This document shows, in pieces, positions 8,773 through 15,930 of a DNA stretch of 36,282 nt (position 1 is its first letter; each line of letters begins with the position of its first letter). Below the pieces are notes generated by a model. The model had not been told where the DNA came from. It saw only the letters and a program-made list of their open reading frames with translations, and ran no database searches. The DNA lies in assembly GCA_027318475.1 (NCBI GenBank), contig DAHVPC010000010.1:1-36282 (forward strand), read 5' to 3'. This DNA is from Candidatus Cloacimonadota bacterium (GTDB lineage: Bacteria; Cloacimonadota; Cloacimonadia; Cloacimonadales; Cloacimonadaceae). The position numbers and the translations under genes were made by a program.

Positions 8773-9558
8773 TCAGTCTCGTTCAAAGGCATTCCTATCG
8801 CTGAGCCAGGCCAAGGAAACGCCAAACCCCGGCTTGCCTTTGAACTTGTTATCACCAATGGGAATCAAACGGATCACAAGTTCTGGAGTAAGCGCCCAGT
8901 GTTTACCTCTGAACTGAATGTTTCCGCCAACCGAGCCGGTAAAGACATCCGCGGTGCCCAGGTACCGGGTTTCGTGATCAGGGGACCACGATTTATCCTT
9001 TCGGAACATCTTGTTCCTGGCATAGGTCGCTTTGGCGCAGGCATTAAAACTGATTTTCAATTTTGGATCGTCAGCGATGACAGGGAACTTATGGGTCCAA
9101 ATGACGGGTAGTTCCACTCCCCATGCTCTAGAGCGCAGTTCATCCCAGAACCCTAAATTCAGTTTTCCAGATGTAATAAAAAGTCCCGGACTCAGGGACA
9201 GGATATTGTCCCCCTTACGCTGCACCACCTGTTTCCAGTTCAGTTTCGTGCCTGCCGAATATCTGGACATGTATTCGCACAGATCCAGTTCAGCTTCCGA
9301 GTATATCTTTAATCTTATATTCAATCCCACTATACTACAAGAAATCCTGTCTTCGTCAAGCTGGTCATATTTAGAGAAATAGCCCGGGATCAAGTCTTCT
9401 TGGTTTTCCAAGGGTACCCCCGACCCGATGAAGAAACTTAGCCCGGTGAGCGGTTCCGCGCTTTCCAGAAACGAACTGTGCAGAGCGGACATAGCACCCA
9501 GCGTGATACTTGCCGCACCGATTACAAGGCAGGCCAGCAGACTTTTGAACCTATGCAT
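8773..9558 (-). CDS. Predicted outer-membrane or periplasmic protein, paralogue 3 of 3
   Basis: 261 aa from the ATG at 9558. The track extends to 9669, but the 37 extra codons carry no signal peptide, whereas MHRFKSLLACLVIGAASITLGA is a clear one and is preceded by GGAGGAGATGCC, a strong ribosome site. It is a tandem paralogue of 7812-8615, roughly half the residues being identical by eye, and a distant relative of 5995-6813. Shared blocks are KLNWKQVVQRKGDNILSLSPG, ELPVIWTHKFPV and RYLGTADVFTGSVGGNIQFRGK. The function is unknown. The spacer to the next gene downstream (157 bases) may hold a separate promoter, so the copies may be expressed independently. Confidence 0.78.
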   Translation of the reverse strand: MHRFKSLLACLVIGAASITLGAMSALHSSFLESAEPLTGLSFFIGSGVPLENQEDLIPGYFSKYDQLDEDRISCSIVGLNIRLKIYSEAELDLCEYMSRYSAGTKLNWKQVVQRKGDNILSLSPGLFITSGKLNLGFWDELRSRAWGVELPVIWTHKFPVIADDPKLKISFNACAKATYARNKMFRKDKSWSPDHETRYLGTADVFTGSVGGNIQFRGKHWALTPELVIRLIPIGDNKFKGKPGFGVSLAWLSDRNAFERD

Positions 9559-9660
9559 GGCATCTCCTCCGTGTCCGGATAATCTGGACGGATCCGGGCG
9601 CGATCTGAGCGTCTGGGGCGGGCAATGCCAAAACCTCTGAGCTTGCCCTACTCCGCTGCC

Positions 9661-9689
9661 AGAATGCACGTAGTTTGTTTTTAAGTCAA
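9661..9689 (-). promoter_or_regulatory. Possible promoter of the 9558 gene
   Basis: TTGACT (9689-9684), a 17-base spacer and CATTCT (9666-9661) on the minus strand, about 100 bases before the start codon. The -35 box is good and the -10 box partial. Confidence 0.35.
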
Positions 9690-9830
9690 GCTAATTCTGG
9701 CTTTGATTGCAGTTGTTACGATCAATCCCGGCAAAGCCTTGTTCAGCCTGGCTGGCGCGGTTTCCGGGCAGGCAAAGGTTGCCCAAATGTTGTTCCGGGG
9801 GCTCTGGATTCTGCCTGCCAAAACCGGGGC

Positions 9831-9928
9831 GCCCTTGGGGGTTAGCCTTAATCAAGTGTCTATCAAGCCTCAATCACTTCTCAATAATTGACGCTTGATT
9901 GACTAGTGATTGACAAGTGATTGACTGC
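9831..9928 (+). repeat. 98-bp palindromic element of 11-bp units, copy 1
   Basis: The core (9847-9925, 79 bp) divides exactly as three 11-bp units (CTTAATCAAGT, GTCTATCAAGC, CTCAATCACTT), a 13-bp palindromic centre (CTCAATAATTGAC) and three 11-bp units in the opposite sense (GCTTGATTGAC, TAGTGATTGAC, AAGTGATTGAC). It could fold into a long imperfect hairpin. On the left it is preceded by GCCCTTGGGGGTTAGC and on the right followed by TGC. Both flanks recur in inverted orientation around copy 2 at 32342-32439, giving two elements of exactly 98 bp. Confidence 0.85.
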
Positions 9929-10036
9929 TAGAAGCGGGGCTCAGGTAGGAGATCAGTAAGGGGAAAACAGGCAATAAATATGGTTAATTAATTATTGGAC
10001 AGGAAAATACAGAATTACAGCGGACGCAATTGAGGC

Positions 10037-10846
10037 TCAGGGCAAAGGCAGCAGGACGGAATCCAGAACCTGGCCGTCCAGATCGTAGGCGGTACAGAGC
10101 AGGGAGCGGCCCTGGCGGTCCAGGATGAGGTAATTGCGGGTGTTGGCGAAAACCTGGCTGTAAGGATTGCAGGAAAATCCAGGCCGGATCAAGCCTCCGG
10201 CTCCTCCGCTGACGAAATAGGACACGCCGCGGTATTCCGAGCGCTCGTAATTGTGGTCGTGCCCGGAAAAAACAGCCACGACGCCTGAATCGGCAAAGAG
10301 CGCGGGCAGCAGCAGTTGCAGGTCTTCGTCCCCGCCATGATAGCCTCCGCTGAAGATCGGGCGGTGCAGGATGACCAGTCGGGGCAGGCTCGGTTCCGAG
10401 GCCAGTTGCCGGCGCAGCCAGGCATCCTGTTCAGAACCGGGTGTCAGGTCCAGATTGGAATCCAGCACCAGGAACAAGAGGCTGTCGTGCTCCACCGCGT
10501 AGTAACTGCTGCCTCCCATAGTAGGAAAGTTGGCCAGCCAGAGCTCAAGGGAGCGGTCGTGATTGCCGCGGGCTGGATACAACGGGCAGACAGAGGTCAG
10601 TGGGGCGGCCGTCTGAAAAAAAGAATCGTAGTGGCTTTGCTTGCTGCCCTTGCTGGTGAGGTCGCCCAGATGGAATGCGATTTGGGGGTTTTGCGCGGCA
10701 ATGAGCGCGGCGACTTGGGCGTGCACGGAAGCGTTGCCCTGGGTATCGCCCAGCATGGCGATCCGGGCTCCCAGCGCCAGCCACAATCCTGCCAGCAGGA
10801 AGGCGCAGGCCAGGAAACGTTTTCGGACGGAGCGGGAAGGGATCAT
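10037..10846 (-). CDS. Exported calcineurin-like metallophosphoesterase
   Basis: 269 aa. An N-terminal hydrophobic segment (FLACAFLLAGLWLALGA, about residues 11-27) suggests export or membrane anchoring. Metallophosphoesterase motifs follow in the correct order: GDTQG (33-37, with Gln where many members have His), GDLTSKG (61-67), GNHD (94-97), LHRP (about 160) and SGHDHNYER (about 195-203). This is the two-metal active site of purple-acid-phosphatase-like enzymes that hydrolyse phosphomonoesters or diesters; the substrate cannot be told. Its ATG overlaps the TGA of the uracil-DNA glycosylase gene by four bases (ATGA), so the two are translationally coupled and it is the last gene of the gcvH operon. 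Confidence 0.87.
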   Translation of the reverse strand: MIPSRSVRKRFLACAFLLAGLWLALGARIAMLGDTQGNASVHAQVAALIAAQNPQIAFHLGDLTSKGSKQSHYDSFFQTAAPLTSVCPLYPARGNHDRSLELWLANFPTMGGSSYYAVEHDSLLFLVLDSNLDLTPGSEQDAWLRRQLASEPSLPRLVILHRPIFSGGYHGGDEDLQLLLPALFADSGVVAVFSGHDHNYERSEYRGVSYFVSGGAGGLIRPGFSCNPYSQVFANTRNYLILDRQGRSLLCTAYDLDGQVLDSVLLPLP

Positions 10847-11484
10847 TTACGCAGGAGCAGGTGGTCGTCGCGGAATTTCTGCAGGTCTTCCCAAGCGGGC
10901 CGCTTCCAGTTGGGATTGCGGAGCAGCGCGGCGGGATGGTAGGAAACGTAGGTTTTGATGCCCTGAAACTCGTGGGTGGAGGAACGCAGTTTTTCCAGGG
11001 ACAGCGTGGTTTCCAGCAGGGTTTGCGCCGCCACGCGTCCCAATAGAAGGATCAGCCGGGGCTGGATGATGTCGATCTGTTCCAGCAGATAGGGCAGGCA
11101 GGCTTCGCGTTCGGCGGCTTCCGGATCGCGGTTTCCAGGCGGGCGGCACTTCACGATGTTGCAGATATAGACGTCGGAGCGGGTAAGCTGGATGGCCTTG
11201 AGCATGTCGTCCAAAAGTTTGCCCGCGGCTCCCACAAAAGGCCTTCCGGTCTGGTTTTCCTGCTCGCCGGGACCCTCTCCGATAAGCATGGCGGTGGCGT
11301 TCGGATCGCCCTCGCCATAGACGAATTTTACGCGTCCGGTGTGCAATTGGCACTTGACGCAAGTGGAGTAGGCGGCCTGCAGTCTGGCCAGCAGTTCAGC
11401 CCGGGAATCGGCGGGTTTATAGAGTTCGCGGATGCCGAGATTGTGCAGCAGTTCCAGTTGCAGCCGCAGGGAGCGGAGTGCCAT
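10843..11484 (-). CDS. Uracil-DNA glycosylase, family 4 (Fe-S) type
   Basis: 213 aa. Removes uracil from DNA at the start of base-excision repair. Visible motifs: GEGPGEQENQTGRPFVGAAGKLL (about 69-91, the water-activating and uracil-binding block), NIVKCRPPGNRDP (109-121) and SYHPAALLRNP (181-191, with catalytic-site His about 183). Four cysteines are placed as in the family 4 iron-sulfur ligands: CVKC (42, 45), C113 and C129. The first 35 residues are an alpha-helical extension also common in the family. It starts eight bases after the rpoZ-like stop with no clear ribosome site, suggesting coupling to upstream translation. Confidence 0.92.
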   Translation of the reverse strand: MALRSLRLQLELLHNLGIRELYKPADSRAELLARLQAAYSTCVKCQLHTGRVKFVYGEGDPNATAMLIGEGPGEQENQTGRPFVGAAGKLLDDMLKAIQLTRSDVYICNIVKCRPPGNRDPEAAEREACLPYLLEQIDIIQPRLILLLGRVAAQTLLETTLSLEKLRSSTHEFQGIKTYVSYHPAALLRNPNWKRPAWEDLQKFRDDHLLLRK

Positions 11485-11492
11485 GGGGGCGG

Positions 11493-11891
11493 TTATTCCC
11501 CGTCTTCGTCGATCTCGCCGTCGCCCAGTTCGTATTCCTCGTCCTCGTCGTCGTCATCGTAGCGGTCCAGGTCGTCGTGCACCAGTTCCTCGATGTGCTC
11601 CTTGGTGTCGTCGAAAGTCTCTTCGCCGGCTTCGGCATCGATCTCATCGTCCTGGAAGGGCGTGTTCATCTGGGCCATGGCGAGGTTCGCTTCCTCGATC
11701 TCGGCGAAATAATCCGGCACTTCGTTGTCCGCCACATGGTTCATGGAGATGATGGCGATCTTTTCCGGAAAGCGCTGGCGGACATAGGCCGGCAGCTGGC
11801 TGATCCGCTGCGATTCGAGCTTCGAGAGCAGGCAGAAGAGGTAGTTCATGTCGGTCTTTTCGAGGAAAGATTCGATTTTCTTATTGATCAT
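11493..11891 (-). CDS. rpoZ: Divergent RNA polymerase omega-like protein with acidic tail
   Basis: 132 aa. The first 70 residues resemble a strongly divergent omega subunit: IESFLEKTDMNYLFCLLSKLESQRI parallels the omega opening (helix, Asn-Arg-Phe/Tyr, small hydrophobic helix), and PEKIAIISMNHVADNEV parallels the segment around 'TVIALREIEEG'. The usual AARRARQ motif is replaced by SKLESQRI. The last 60 residues are extremely acidic (HDDLDRYDDDDEDEEYELGDGEIDEDGE). The position just after gmk, overlapping it by 11 bases, is the classic gmk-rpoZ order and is the main support. A good AGGAG site lies within gmk, eight bases before ATG. If it is not omega, it is an uncharacterised acidic protein. 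Confidence 0.6.
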   Translation of the reverse strand: MINKKIESFLEKTDMNYLFCLLSKLESQRISQLPAYVRQRFPEKIAIISMNHVADNEVPDYFAEIEEANLAMAQMNTPFQDDEIDAEAGEETFDDTKEHIEELVHDDLDRYDDDDEDEEYELGDGEIDEDGE

Positions 11892-12513
11892 TGTTTCGCT
11901 CCTGGTTCAGGAAGCCGGCAATGGGCTCCCAATAACGGCTGACGCGGTTTTCTTCGGCGCGGATGATGGCCAGGACATCCTGCACGGCGACGCCCAGGCG
12001 GTCGTTGACCACCAGGTAATCGTAGGCGGGGATGTACTGCAATTCGTCGCGGGCGATGTCCAGCCGCTTGTGGATTTCCTCCGGGGAATCGGTGGCGCGC
12101 TTGACCAGGCGGTCGCGCAAAACATCCATGGAGGGCGGAATGATGAAGATCTTGACGTAGGGAATTGTTGTGGCGCCGATCTGCGCAGCGCCCTGGACAT
12201 CGATGTCCATGATCACGTGGCGTCCGGCCTGCAGACGGCTTTGGATGTAGCTGATGGACGTTCCGTACCAGCGTCCGAAGACTTGGGCGGTTTCCAAAAA
12301 ATCGCCGGATTCCCGCCGGCTAAGGAACTCCGGCTCGTCCACGAAGTGGTAGTGGGTCCCGTTTTCCTCTGCACCGCGGGGTTTGCGCGTGGTGTATGAG
12401 ACGGAGTAGTCGATGTTGTCCGTCACGCGCAGCACTTCCTGCAGGATGGTGCTTTTTCCCCCTCCGGAAGGTGCCGAAAGGATGATGAGGAAATTGGGGT
12501 TTTTGGTTATCAC
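11881..12513 (-). CDS. gmk: Guanylate kinase
   Basis: 210 aa, the usual length for the family. Transfers phosphate from ATP to GMP or dGMP. The P-loop is SAPSGGGKST (13-22, with Gly in place of the more usual Val). The GMP-binding region follows: SVSYTTRKPRGAEENGTHYHFV, with FLETAQVFGRWYGTS corresponding to the family's 'E-(Y/H)-A-x-(V/F)-x-G-x-(Y/L)-Y-G-T' block, then VIMDIDVQGAAQI and RLDIARDEL with IPAYDYLVVND near the C-terminus. The start is GTG (12513), ten bases after gcvH, with only a weak ribosome site. Its 3' end overlaps the omega-like gene. Confidence 0.96.
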   Translation of the reverse strand: MITKNPNFLIILSAPSGGGKSTILQEVLRVTDNIDYSVSYTTRKPRGAEENGTHYHFVDEPEFLSRRESGDFLETAQVFGRWYGTSISYIQSRLQAGRHVIMDIDVQGAAQIGATTIPYVKIFIIPPSMDVLRDRLVKRATDSPEEIHKRLDIARDELQYIPAYDYLVVNDRLGVAVQDVLAIIRAEENRVSRYWEPIAGFLNQERNNDQ

Positions 12514-12523
12514 AAGTCTTGTT

Positions 12524-12904
12524 TCAGACTTCGATGAGTTTGGCGTATTCCTGTGGCGTGAGCAGGTTTTCCAGTTCGTCGGCTACGCTGAGGCGCACCC
12601 GGTAAAGCCAGCCGTCCTCATAGGGCGACCGGTTGATCAGATCGGGAGATTCCTCCACTTCGGCGTTCTTTTCTTCCACTTTGCCACTGACCGGACTGAT
12701 CAGGTCTTCCGCGGATTTGACGGCTTCGATGGTGCCGCAAGGCTCGCTGGCGGAGACTTTTCCGCCTTCGTCGGGCAATTCCAGATAGACGATCTCGCCC
12801 AGTTCGTGTTGGGCAAAATCGGTGATGCCGATGGTGGCGAGGTCATCCACAACGCGCACCCATTCGTGGCTTTCAGTGTATAACAGGTTGTCGGGTACCA
12901 GCAT
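12524..12904 (-). CDS. gcvH: Glycine cleavage system H protein (lipoyl carrier)
   Basis: 126 aa, full length. Carries the aminomethyl group from the P to the T protein on a lipoyl arm. The lipoylated lysine is Lys63 in CGTIEAVKSAEDL, and the family blocks YTESHEWVRV, ATIGITDFAQHELGEIVYLELP and SPYEDGWLYRVRL are all present. ATG follows a near-perfect AAGGAGG site five bases away. It is the first gene of the operon gcvH-gmk-rpoZ-like-udg-metallophosphoesterase. The other glycine cleavage genes are not in the window. Confidence 0.97.
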   Translation of the reverse strand: MLVPDNLLYTESHEWVRVVDDLATIGITDFAQHELGEIVYLELPDEGGKVSASEPCGTIEAVKSAEDLISPVSGKVEEKNAEVEESPDLINRSPYEDGWLYRVRLSVADELENLLTPQEYAKLIEV

Positions 12905-12942
12905 GTAATCCTCCTTGATCCAAGGTAGCTTATTGTTTGGGC

Positions 12943-12971
12943 CAAGTCTTGGCAGGGCGGTTTTGTGTCAA
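12943..12971 (-). promoter_or_regulatory. Candidate promoter of the gcvH operon, overlapping a 13-bp palindrome
   Basis: On the minus strand TTGACA (12971-12966) precedes gcvH by about 62 bases. The hexamer after 17 bases is ACTTGG, a poor -10. A perfect palindrome GCCAAG-T-CTTGGC (12942-12954) covers the -10 region and could be a repressor site, but a palindrome of this size is expected by chance several times in a window this long. Confidence 0.35.
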
Positions 12972-13002
12972 GGATAAGTTCTGGCTGAGGCCCGTAAACC
13001 CT

Positions 13003-15732
13003 TTACATGCCAAGGATAAGGGATGTGAGGGGATTCCCGTCGCGGTCCCAGCTGAAGCGGACGCCGAGGTTGAGGGCGAAGCTGTAGCCAGCGAAGATTT
13101 CGGCGATGAGTTCCAAGCCGTAGGCCGAAAGCGTGTTGGCGGACTTGCCGTCTCCAGGCAGGGCATAATCGTAAAAGAGGCCGAGGTTCACGTCCTCAAG
13201 GTAGATGTTGGGATTCCAGAGGCCGTTGCGGATCTTCAGGATTGGCGCATACCAGCTGTTGCTGAACATCACGCCGCTGTTTTGGGGCCAGTCTTTGGTG
13301 TAGCCGCGCAGTGTGGGGAATACGGGCTCCGCTTTGGTGTCGATGTCCGGATCCCAGGCCGCGAACACGTTGCTGCGGAGTTCGGTGGAGAGCGGGGCTT
13401 TCAGGCGCAGATTGGCGCTGCCCTGCCAACCCAGGCGTTCGCGTTCCGAAGGCAGGAACTGCTTGGTCTCATACAGCAGCACGTTGCTGGTGGCAAGGCG
13501 CAGTCCACGGACCGCGAAATTGAGGCCCAGGAAGGGATACCAGAGTTTGTAGCGGTAATTGCGGGTGGCGGAAAAACCAAAGCCTGCCTGGGCGGAAGTG
13601 AGGCCGTAATTCAGCTTTTGCAGGAAGGGGACGTATTGCTCCACCTGGAAGGATTTCTCATCCAGATTGGTGTACTGGATGGTTTGCTTGACCGGGCTGA
13701 AGAAGTTGTTTTCAATGCCGAACTGGTAGCCCCAGTGCTTCTTGCCGATATCGTAGAGCACGGTGGCGTTCCAGATGGGAAAGTCGCCCACTACGTCCGC
13801 TCCGGCCACTTGGGCGCCCACGATCAGTTCGTCCAAGGTGAGCAGAGTGTCCGCCACATCAGTGGCAGTGGTGGCGGTGGAGCTGGCGATGTAGGGCATG
13901 CGGTAAAGCCTGGGCCAGAGCGCGTGCAGGACGTTTTTCGCGTAGCTGCCATAGGTGACGGGATACTTGTTCAGGATTTTGGTGTTCTTGGAGCCGCTCA
14001 ACCTTTCGTAGGGCGGTTTGGCGGCCAGTGCGGAGGGCAGGGAAAAGCCGCTGGAGCCCAGTTGGTCCTGGTAAACGTCGTAGCCGTCGCCGTTGATGGA
14101 GAGGAAATAGGTCTTACCGCGGGAAGTGCGGATGGCGTTCTTGACCTCGGAATAACCGGTGAAACGGGAGACCGAGCGGGAGTTCAGATCGTAGGCGTAG
14201 CAACCGTTCTGGCCGCTGTAAGTGGCGTTGAAGACCAGGGTGTTGCCCTCGATGTAGGCCACCGATTCCAGGTTCGGAGTGTCGATCAGGGGCGTGAGCT
14301 GCATAGTGCCGGCATTGAGCAGGTAAATGCTGTTGTTCTGCCAGAATTTGCGGGCGGTTACGTAGATCTTGCCGCCGCTCTGGTCGATGCTGCCGATCAG
14401 GTGGTTCAGGCTGCCGAGCTGTTTCTTCTGGCCGGAATCCAGGCTGATCTCAAAGAGTTTCGTGCCCTGATGGGTTTCATTGTCTTCCGCAACCAGGAAA
14501 CGGTCGCCGTCCAGATGACAAAAGGCGCGGATCGGACCAGCAAAGAGTTTGCGCCTGTTGCCGCCATCGAGGTTCGCGGACCAGACTTCCGTGACTACGC
14601 CCAGGCCATCGGCATCGTTGTTGGCATAGCCGGGCTCGTATTCCGCCTTGGTGAAATAGAGTTTGTCCCTGGTCAGTTGGTAGCCGGCGGCGAAATCCGA
14701 GTTTTGCTCGATCAGGACCTCGTTTTGCGGCTTGCCGTCCAGTTGGTCCAAACGTACCAGCCTATAGCTGGTGAAGCTGCTGGAAGGTCCGGTCTTGCTG
14801 GTTTTCCGCTGCGTGAAATATAAAGCGCCGTCGTGGTATTTGAGGTTTTCCTTGTTCCAGCCGTCCTCCGTGAGGCGTTGTTTGGGCAGGGGCGCTGATT
14901 TGCTGGCGGCGTCGTTCTGCCATTCCGTCCACAGAGTGGCGACGTCATTGCCATAGGCGGTTCGATAGGCCTGGTCCAGGGACAGGGAGGACGAGATCGG
15001 GTTCAGGTAGGCGGCCAGGGAGGACGAGGTTTCGCCGTAGAGGACTGAGAACTTGTTTTCGCCGTATTTGTCAGCCAGATACTGGTGGAAGCTGGAGCCA
15101 TAGACGTAGTAGTTGCCCAGGGGATTGCTGTAGCTGTAGTAGCAGGCCTTGCCGGGGTTGGGCAGCCTGCCTTCCCTGGCCAGGGCGCCGATTATGGCGG
15201 GGTAAGTGCCGGCGTTCAATCTGCCGGTTTGCTCGGAAAGTTGAGATTCCCCGTACACCGTGATCCCCTCCGTCATCCACATCGGCTGATAGAGGTTGGG
15301 GTAGAGGATATTGCCAAAGAGCGCGCGCAGCAAGGCCGGTTCTCCAGTGGCACGGGTCATTTGCGCCATATGGATGAACTCGTGCACCCCCACCAGTTGC
15401 CACCAATCTTCACCGAGGCCAAGTTCGTCGCTAGAAGGCGGATAGGCGTAAAGCCCCATTTTTGCCCCCACCGGGCTGGCATAGCCGTTGACCGTGTTGC
15501 CCATGTCCGAAAGCACCACCTTGACTTTGCCTGGCGAATTGCCGGTAAGTTTTTCCACATAAGGGCGGCTGTATTCCAGGGCCTGGAGCACGTTGCGGGC
15601 TTCGGTTTCCCAGCCTCTGCGATAGTACACTTCAAAGTTGGGGGTGGACACCGTGCCGTAGTTTGGCCAAGCGCCCAGAGCCAGCGGCATTACGAAGAGC
15701 AGCGCGGCTGCCAGTGATTTGAACTTCTTCAC
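13003..15732 (-). CDS. Secreted gluzincin-like peptidase / propeller / outer-membrane barrel fusion, second copy of the architecture
   Basis: 909 aa from the GTG at 15732, which has TGGAG six bases upstream; the track start (GTG 15744) would place that site inside the gene. Signal peptide MKKFKSLAAALLFVMPLALGA. A peptidase-MA-like domain has HEFIH at 117-121 and MWMTEGITVYGES with Glu at about 155 as the likely third zinc ligand. A TolB-like propeller region follows (about 280-560). The C-terminal beta-barrel (about 600-909) includes FPTLRGY, equivalent to the VRGY loop of Omp85 barrels. Overall layout is as in the 606-3641 protein, but sequence similarity is low, so the two are anciently related. 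Probably an outer-membrane protein with a periplasmic or surface peptidase; the substrate is unknown. Confidence 0.82.
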   Translation of the reverse strand: MKKFKSLAAALLFVMPLALGAWPNYGTVSTPNFEVYYRRGWETEARNVLQALEYSRPYVEKLTGNSPGKVKVVLSDMGNTVNGYASPVGAKMGLYAYPPSSDELGLGEDWWQLVGVHEFIHMAQMTRATGEPALLRALFGNILYPNLYQPMWMTEGITVYGESQLSEQTGRLNAGTYPAIIGALAREGRLPNPGKACYYSYSNPLGNYYVYGSSFHQYLADKYGENKFSVLYGETSSSLAAYLNPISSSLSLDQAYRTAYGNDVATLWTEWQNDAASKSAPLPKQRLTEDGWNKENLKYHDGALYFTQRKTSKTGPSSSFTSYRLVRLDQLDGKPQNEVLIEQNSDFAAGYQLTRDKLYFTKAEYEPGYANNDADGLGVVTEVWSANLDGGNRRKLFAGPIRAFCHLDGDRFLVAEDNETHQGTKLFEISLDSGQKKQLGSLNHLIGSIDQSGGKIYVTARKFWQNNSIYLLNAGTMQLTPLIDTPNLESVAYIEGNTLVFNATYSGQNGCYAYDLNSRSVSRFTGYSEVKNAIRTSRGKTYFLSINGDGYDVYQDQLGSSGFSLPSALAAKPPYERLSGSKNTKILNKYPVTYGSYAKNVLHALWPRLYRMPYIASSTATTATDVADTLLTLDELIVGAQVAGADVVGDFPIWNATVLYDIGKKHWGYQFGIENNFFSPVKQTIQYTNLDEKSFQVEQYVPFLQKLNYGLTSAQAGFGFSATRNYRYKLWYPFLGLNFAVRGLRLATSNVLLYETKQFLPSERERLGWQGSANLRLKAPLSTELRSNVFAAWDPDIDTKAEPVFPTLRGYTKDWPQNSGVMFSNSWYAPILKIRNGLWNPNIYLEDVNLGLFYDYALPGDGKSANTLSAYGLELIAEIFAGYSFALNLGVRFSWDRDGNPLTSLILGM

Positions 15733-15761
15733 GTCGTTCTCCACGTATTTTTTCTTTCGCG

Positions 15762-15790
15762 CATAATGGGATATGGCGATCTGCTGTCAA
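15762..15790 (-). promoter_or_regulatory. Candidate promoter of the 15732 gene
   Basis: TTGACA (15790-15785) on the minus strand is followed, after 16 bases, by CATTAT (or, after 17, by ATTATG). It lies about 35 bases before the start codon. Confidence 0.5.
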
Positions 15791-15862
15791 GCAGAAAGTC
15801 CTCTCCGGGCATTCTTCTGCGAACCTGGCTCCCGATGCTTCGCCATCCGGGCAACTATTTTC

Positions 15863-15891
15863 TTGACAATTTGGACCCGGCGGGCGAATAT
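15863..15891 (+). promoter_or_regulatory. Candidate promoter of the Omp28-like gene
   Basis: A perfect TTGACA (15863-15868), a 17-base spacer and GAATAT (15886-15891) lie about 40 bases before the ATG at 15931. The -10 box is partial. Confidence 0.45.
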
Positions 15892-15930
15892 CGCATTATA
15901 CTCGCAAGACATGCGCACACAGGAGTTCCG

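Larger units (their letters stand above)
9559..10036. other. Intergenic region with an 11-mer palindrome and an AT-rich segment
   Basis: No convincing gene in 478 bases. Short ORFs at 9691-9898 run into the repeat and have no ribosome site. The region holds a possible promoter for the 9558 gene (TTGACT at 9689-9684, 17 bases, CATTCT), the palindromic element at 9831-9928, and an AT-rich imperfect palindrome (CAATAA at 9972, TTATTG at 9992). No terminator was seen for the metallophosphoesterase gene ending at 10037. Confidence 0.6.

Noticed and set aside
9847-9925. CRISPR-like array
   Set aside because: Units are 11 bp, contiguous with no spacers, and inverted about a centre, which does not fit CRISPR repeats; no cas genes are nearby.
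12937-14823. 628-codon plus-strand ORF antisense to the peptidase-barrel gene
   Set aside because: It is the longest shadow ORF, but the minus-strand reading has a signal peptide, HEFIH and barrel motifs, while this one is low-complexity Val/Ala/Gly/Gln with no ribosome site or known domain. Long antisense ORFs follow from the high GC and codon bias.
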